Assembly: GCA_002077065.1 (NCBI GenBank)
Contig: NAJO01000038.1
Span: forward strand, 248,001-312,000
Direction of reading: 5' to 3'
DNA from: Cryoendolithus antarcticus
Taxonomy: Eukaryota > Ascomycota > Dothideomycetes > Cladosporiales > Cladosporiaceae
DNA: 64,000 nt
Shown here: positions 61,439 to 64,000 of the stretch, piece after piece
Position numbering within the stretch: the first letter of the stretch is position 1
Layout: each line of letters begins with the position of its first letter
Notes under the pieces: model-generated
What the model was told of the DNA's origin: nothing
Database searches by the model: none
The model's input: only the letters and a program-made list of their open reading frames with translations
Program-made: the position numbers and the translations under genes

Positions 61439-63292
61439 TCATCGCACATTCCACACCTTGACCGCCCCATCAACCCCACAACTCACCACCTCCCCCTCAG
61501 CCGTCCAACACACAGCCCCAACCCCCTCCTTATGCGCATTCAACGCCTTCACCCTCCTTCCCGGATCCTCAAGACTCCAAACAAACACATGGGTATCCAG
61601 CCCCCCACTGACTGCAAACTTCCCATCGCCACTCCAAGCAATAGAATTCACCCTTCCACTATGCGCACTCCAGCGATTCGTCTCTAGCTCCCACTCCGGG
61701 TTCCGGGATGTCGGCGCGCGGTAGACGAGGATCTTGCCGTTCGCGAGACCGGCTGCTAGATGTGTGGATTGCGGGGAGAGGGAGAGGGCTGTGGGGTTTG
61801 AGGGGAGGGAGGGGAGGGTTGTTATGGGTGTCAATGCGGTTTGTAGAGTGGGCGTGAGGGTAAAGAGAGTTATTTCTGGTTTTGTGGAGGAGGCGGCTGC
61901 AACGAGTGGGCCAAGGGCGCAAAGGCTTGTTGGTGGGCTGGAGAGCGGTAGGTGGGTGAGCTCGGAGGAGGAGCCGTAAAGTGTGATCCCGCGGCCGTCG
62001 GCGACGAGGGTGTAAGGTTTTGAGTCGATGGTTGTTGAGGCGATGGCTTTGGGTTGGCCATTCGTCTTCGCGGGTGAGGAGGCGAAGCTGTTTTCCGAAG
62101 CTGAGATGGTTCGTAGTGTGTCGTCCCAGCCGATTGACGACAGTGTCGAGCCGTCGCTCATGGCTGCTAGCCCAGAGCCGTAGGCCGTGTGTCCCTCGCC
62201 GGCTATAGGATACGCCACTTCGTTCTTCAGATCCCAGACCAGCGTCCGTCCATCAGACGAGGCAGTCCAGATCTTGCCACTGCCAGGCACAGCCACCGCA
62301 GCCGTAATCGCCTTCGCATGCCCACTCACAGTCATGACGGGCCCTTCGTCCCTCCCCTCACAAAAGTAATTCAGATTCCCATCCAAATCAATCGAAATGA
62401 TCATCCTATCCTCCCGTCCAGGCACCCACACAACACCCACCTGCTGATCCCCCACAGCCCCCTTCTCGCCGCCCATCCGCCAGAACCTCGTGCATTCCCC
62501 ACTCTCCGCGTCCCAAACCCTCACCGTCCGGTCCCCGGAGCAAGTAACAAACCTCTTGCTGTCCGGCGCCCAGCTAACCCCAAACACACTCCCCGCATGC
62601 ACACCTTTGCCCACCTCCCTCACCACCTCCCCAGTCTTGCCGTCGAAGACGAAGATCTTCCGATCACTGCCCACACTAACAAACCTCTCCCCATCAGGAC
62701 TAAACTGCACCCCAAGCACATACTTCTCATGCCGTCCCCTAACATTACTCTGAAACTTGAACGGCACGCCGTGATACCAACACAAACTTGCATCATCACT
62801 CCCCGTCACAGCTCTTATAGGCCTCTGCTTCCTCACATCCACGCAATTGACCTGCCCCGCATGTCCGCTGATCTCGCCAACACTATTCCCAGAGTCCGCC
62901 GTGATGCAAGCCCCATACCTCTCCCTCCCATCGCCCACCGCAATAATCCTCGCCGAGTCCCCATCCCACGCCACGTCCCTGATTCTGCCCGCAATAACCT
63001 CATAGCTCCCCTTCGTGTTCTCGCACCCCACTGAGTCCCAGATCTTGACCGTGCCCGAGGTGTCGCCTGAGGCTATGTAGAAGCCTGAAGGGGAGAAGCG
63101 GGCGATTGTTGGCGCAGCGGTGTGGGATGTGTATTGTTTGCAGTCTGAGGGGGAGTCGATGGAGCGGACGTAGACGGTTTTGTTGGCGCAGTAGGTTATG
63201 TGTGTGCCTTTTGGGTGGGCTGAGATGGGGGTTGAGGAGCCCCGCGTTGTGGAGGGGGAGGGGGCGAGGAGGGTGCGGAGGGTGAGGGACAT
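61439..63292 (-). CDS. AIP1: actin-interacting protein 1 (WD40)
   Basis: 617 residues, single exon. WD40 repeats throughout, in the two-propeller arrangement of Aip1/WDR1, which binds cofilin-decorated actin filaments and speeds their disassembly. Family-typical segments: an opening Pro-x-x-x-Arg-Gly, then Ile-Ala-Ser-Gly-Asp-x-Ser-Gly-Thr-Val-Lys-Ile-Trp-Asp, Gly-Arg-Ile-Arg-Asp-Val-Ala-Trp-Asp, Phe-Val-Thr-Cys-Ser-Gly-Asp-Arg-Thr-Val-Arg-Val-Trp-Asp, Gly-His-Ala-Lys-Ala-Ile-Thr, and a last blade ending Val-Lys-Val-Trp-Asn-Val-Arg. Length matches fungal Aip1 (about 600). Confidence 0.93.
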   Translation of the reverse strand: MSLTLRTLLAPSPSTTRGSSTPISAHPKGTHITYCANKTVYVRSIDSPSDCKQYTSHTAAPTIARFSPSGFYIASGDTSGTVKIWDSVGCENTKGSYEVIAGRIRDVAWDGDSARIIAVGDGRERYGACITADSGNSVGEISGHAGQVNCVDVRKQRPIRAVTGSDDASLCWYHGVPFKFQSNVRGRHEKYVLGVQFSPDGERFVSVGSDRKIFVFDGKTGEVVREVGKGVHAGSVFGVSWAPDSKRFVTCSGDRTVRVWDAESGECTRFWRMGGEKGAVGDQQVGVVWVPGREDRMIISIDLDGNLNYFCEGRDEGPVMTVSGHAKAITAAVAVPGSGKIWTASSDGRTLVWDLKNEVAYPIAGEGHTAYGSGLAAMSDGSTLSSIGWDDTLRTISASENSFASSPAKTNGQPKAIASTTIDSKPYTLVADGRGITLYGSSSELTHLPLSSPPTSLCALGPLVAAASSTKPEITLFTLTPTLQTALTPITTLPSLPSNPTALSLSPQSTHLAAGLANGKILVYRAPTSRNPEWELETNRWSAHSGRVNSIAWSGDGKFAVSGGLDTHVFVWSLEDPGRRVKALNAHKEGVGAVCWTAEGEVVSCGVDGAVKVWNVR

Positions 63293-63604
63293 GGTCGCTG
63301 AGTATGCTAGAGGGGATAGGTGGAGAGGATGTTAAAGATGGGAGGGTACAGGTAAGCTTGCTGTAGGCTGAAACATTGGAAAGCTCGCGGGATCCCTGCA
63401 TGGGTGACGAATGCGGGACAGGAACAGGACATGGTGGGGTGCAGCAATGACATATAACATCATGCAGCCTTCCTCACTTCAAGGCCACAATCCAAAGAAT
63501 TTGAGGGAGTCTTCTCGCTCTCTGAGCTCATCTGATATGCAGGATATCGCATGCTAGGTACCTGAACGCCATCGCTAACCCTGAACGTGCAGATTCGCAC
63601 CTGA
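63293..63604. other. intergenic
   Basis: About 310 bases between the AIP1 start and the stop of the partial gene at the window edge, both on minus. It should contain the AIP1 promoter. No specific element is recognised. Confidence 0.45.
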
Positions 63605-64000
63605 TCATGCAAAATGTATACCCTCCTCATTGAACGCCACGAGCATTCTCAAGAAGTCTCCCTCGTCGCACAATCTTGCTCGCTTATTCTCGAGCTGCGT
63701 GTCGGTAGTCAGGACTTTGTTGACCTTCGTTCTGACCAGCGCTGACACCCGACCTCGAGCTTTGCGTGCAGGCGTCTTGACACGAGGCGCAGGCTCCTTG
63801 AAGAATGAGGGCACATCGTCTTCGTCATCTAGGTCCATCGCACTCGGCTCCTCTGCCTCTTCCTCAACCGGTGCCATATCGACATCCATCGATGCCTCCA
63901 CAGCAGCAGGATCGAGTGGAGAGTCGTCCAGTATAATCTCATTCTGTGCACAAAACGTCCTGTAATTACCCTCCAACATGTCCATCACACTCGTCGTCCC
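63605..64000 (-). CDS. partial gene, C-terminal part of an unidentified protein
   Basis: The frame is open from the right edge of the window to a TGA at 63605, giving at least the last 131 residues of a protein whose start lies outside. The visible part has an acidic stretch (Asp/Glu/Met-rich, about 30 residues), a basic Lys/Arg/Pro linker, then a compact-looking end with Leu-Cys-Asp-Glu-Gly-Asp-Phe-Leu-Arg-Met-Leu and Phe-Asn-Glu-Glu-Gly-Ile-His-Phe. The end block looks conserved, but I do not recognise the family. Exons upstream cannot be seen. Confidence 0.7.
   Translation of the reverse strand, partial: GTTSVMDMLEGNYRTFCAQNEIILDDSPLDPAAVEASMDVDMAPVEEEAEEPSAMDLDDEDDVPSFFKEPAPRVKTPARKARGRVSALVRTKVNKVLTTDTQLENKRARLCDEGDFLRMLVAFNEEGIHFA

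Overview
The window is nuclear DNA of a filamentous ascomycete, most likely a dothideomycete. The evidence is the short introns (about 50-140 nt, GTRNGT donors, CTRAY-like branch sites, YAG acceptors), compact gene spacing, a HET-domain gene, a DASH-complex Spc34, an RCR-type protein and a long MSC2-type zinc transporter. I cannot name the species. About 36 protein genes are supported. I saw no tRNA, rRNA, CRISPR array or intact transposon.

Layout. 0-16 kb: a lysophospholipid acyltransferase-like protein, a small unknown protein, an F-box protein, a SET protein, the flippase-family protein RFT1, the peroxisomal receptor PEX7, a haloacid-dehalogenase-type hydrolase, a helix-turn-helix/GNAT locus broken by a stop codon, a pyroglutamyl peptidase and the tRNA-modifying enzyme SUA5. 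16-33 kb: the MSC2-like zinc transporter, ALG1, an unknown membrane protein, a TFIIIC subunit, a kelch membrane protein, microprotein copy A, an RCR protein and the GTPase ARL8. 34-49 kb: the RNA polymerase I second subunit (with one in-frame TGA), microprotein copies B, C and D, RPN3, SPC34, a WW-like protein, an F-box-like protein and the AP endonuclease APN1. 50-64 kb: a C2H2 zinc-finger protein with a 15-nt exon, two secreted cysteine-rich proteins, TAF12, a HET protein, a medium-chain dehydrogenase, AIP1 and a partial gene at the right edge.

The most novel element is a family of four tiny paralogous genes (28994-29308, 38170-38480, 39696-40040, 41350-41659). Each codes for 83-85 residues: a short Met-(Met/Asp)-(Asn/Gln) start, one transmembrane helix, then a basic stretch and an acidic E-D-(I/V)-E motif, usually followed by H-x-W-P. 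All four carry an intron at the same codon and in the same phase. I do not recognise the family, and its genes are small enough to be missed by routine annotation.

The second theme is three otherwise intact genes interrupted by one in-frame stop codon each: the secreted repeat protein (TAG in CAA-TAG-CAA-TTC), the Pol I subunit (TGA-C at a position where I expect Trp) and the GNAT gene (TAG-CTA). In each, reading continues in frame and the protein family continues across the stop. All three are followed by C, which is rare after the terminal stops here. Leaky stops, decay of one copy in a duplicated genome, and assembly error are the competing explanations.

Most other genes are conserved housekeeping functions without shared regulation. 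RFT1 and ALG1 both act on lipid-linked oligosaccharide for N-glycosylation and lie about 11 kb apart, but nothing shows that this is more than chance.
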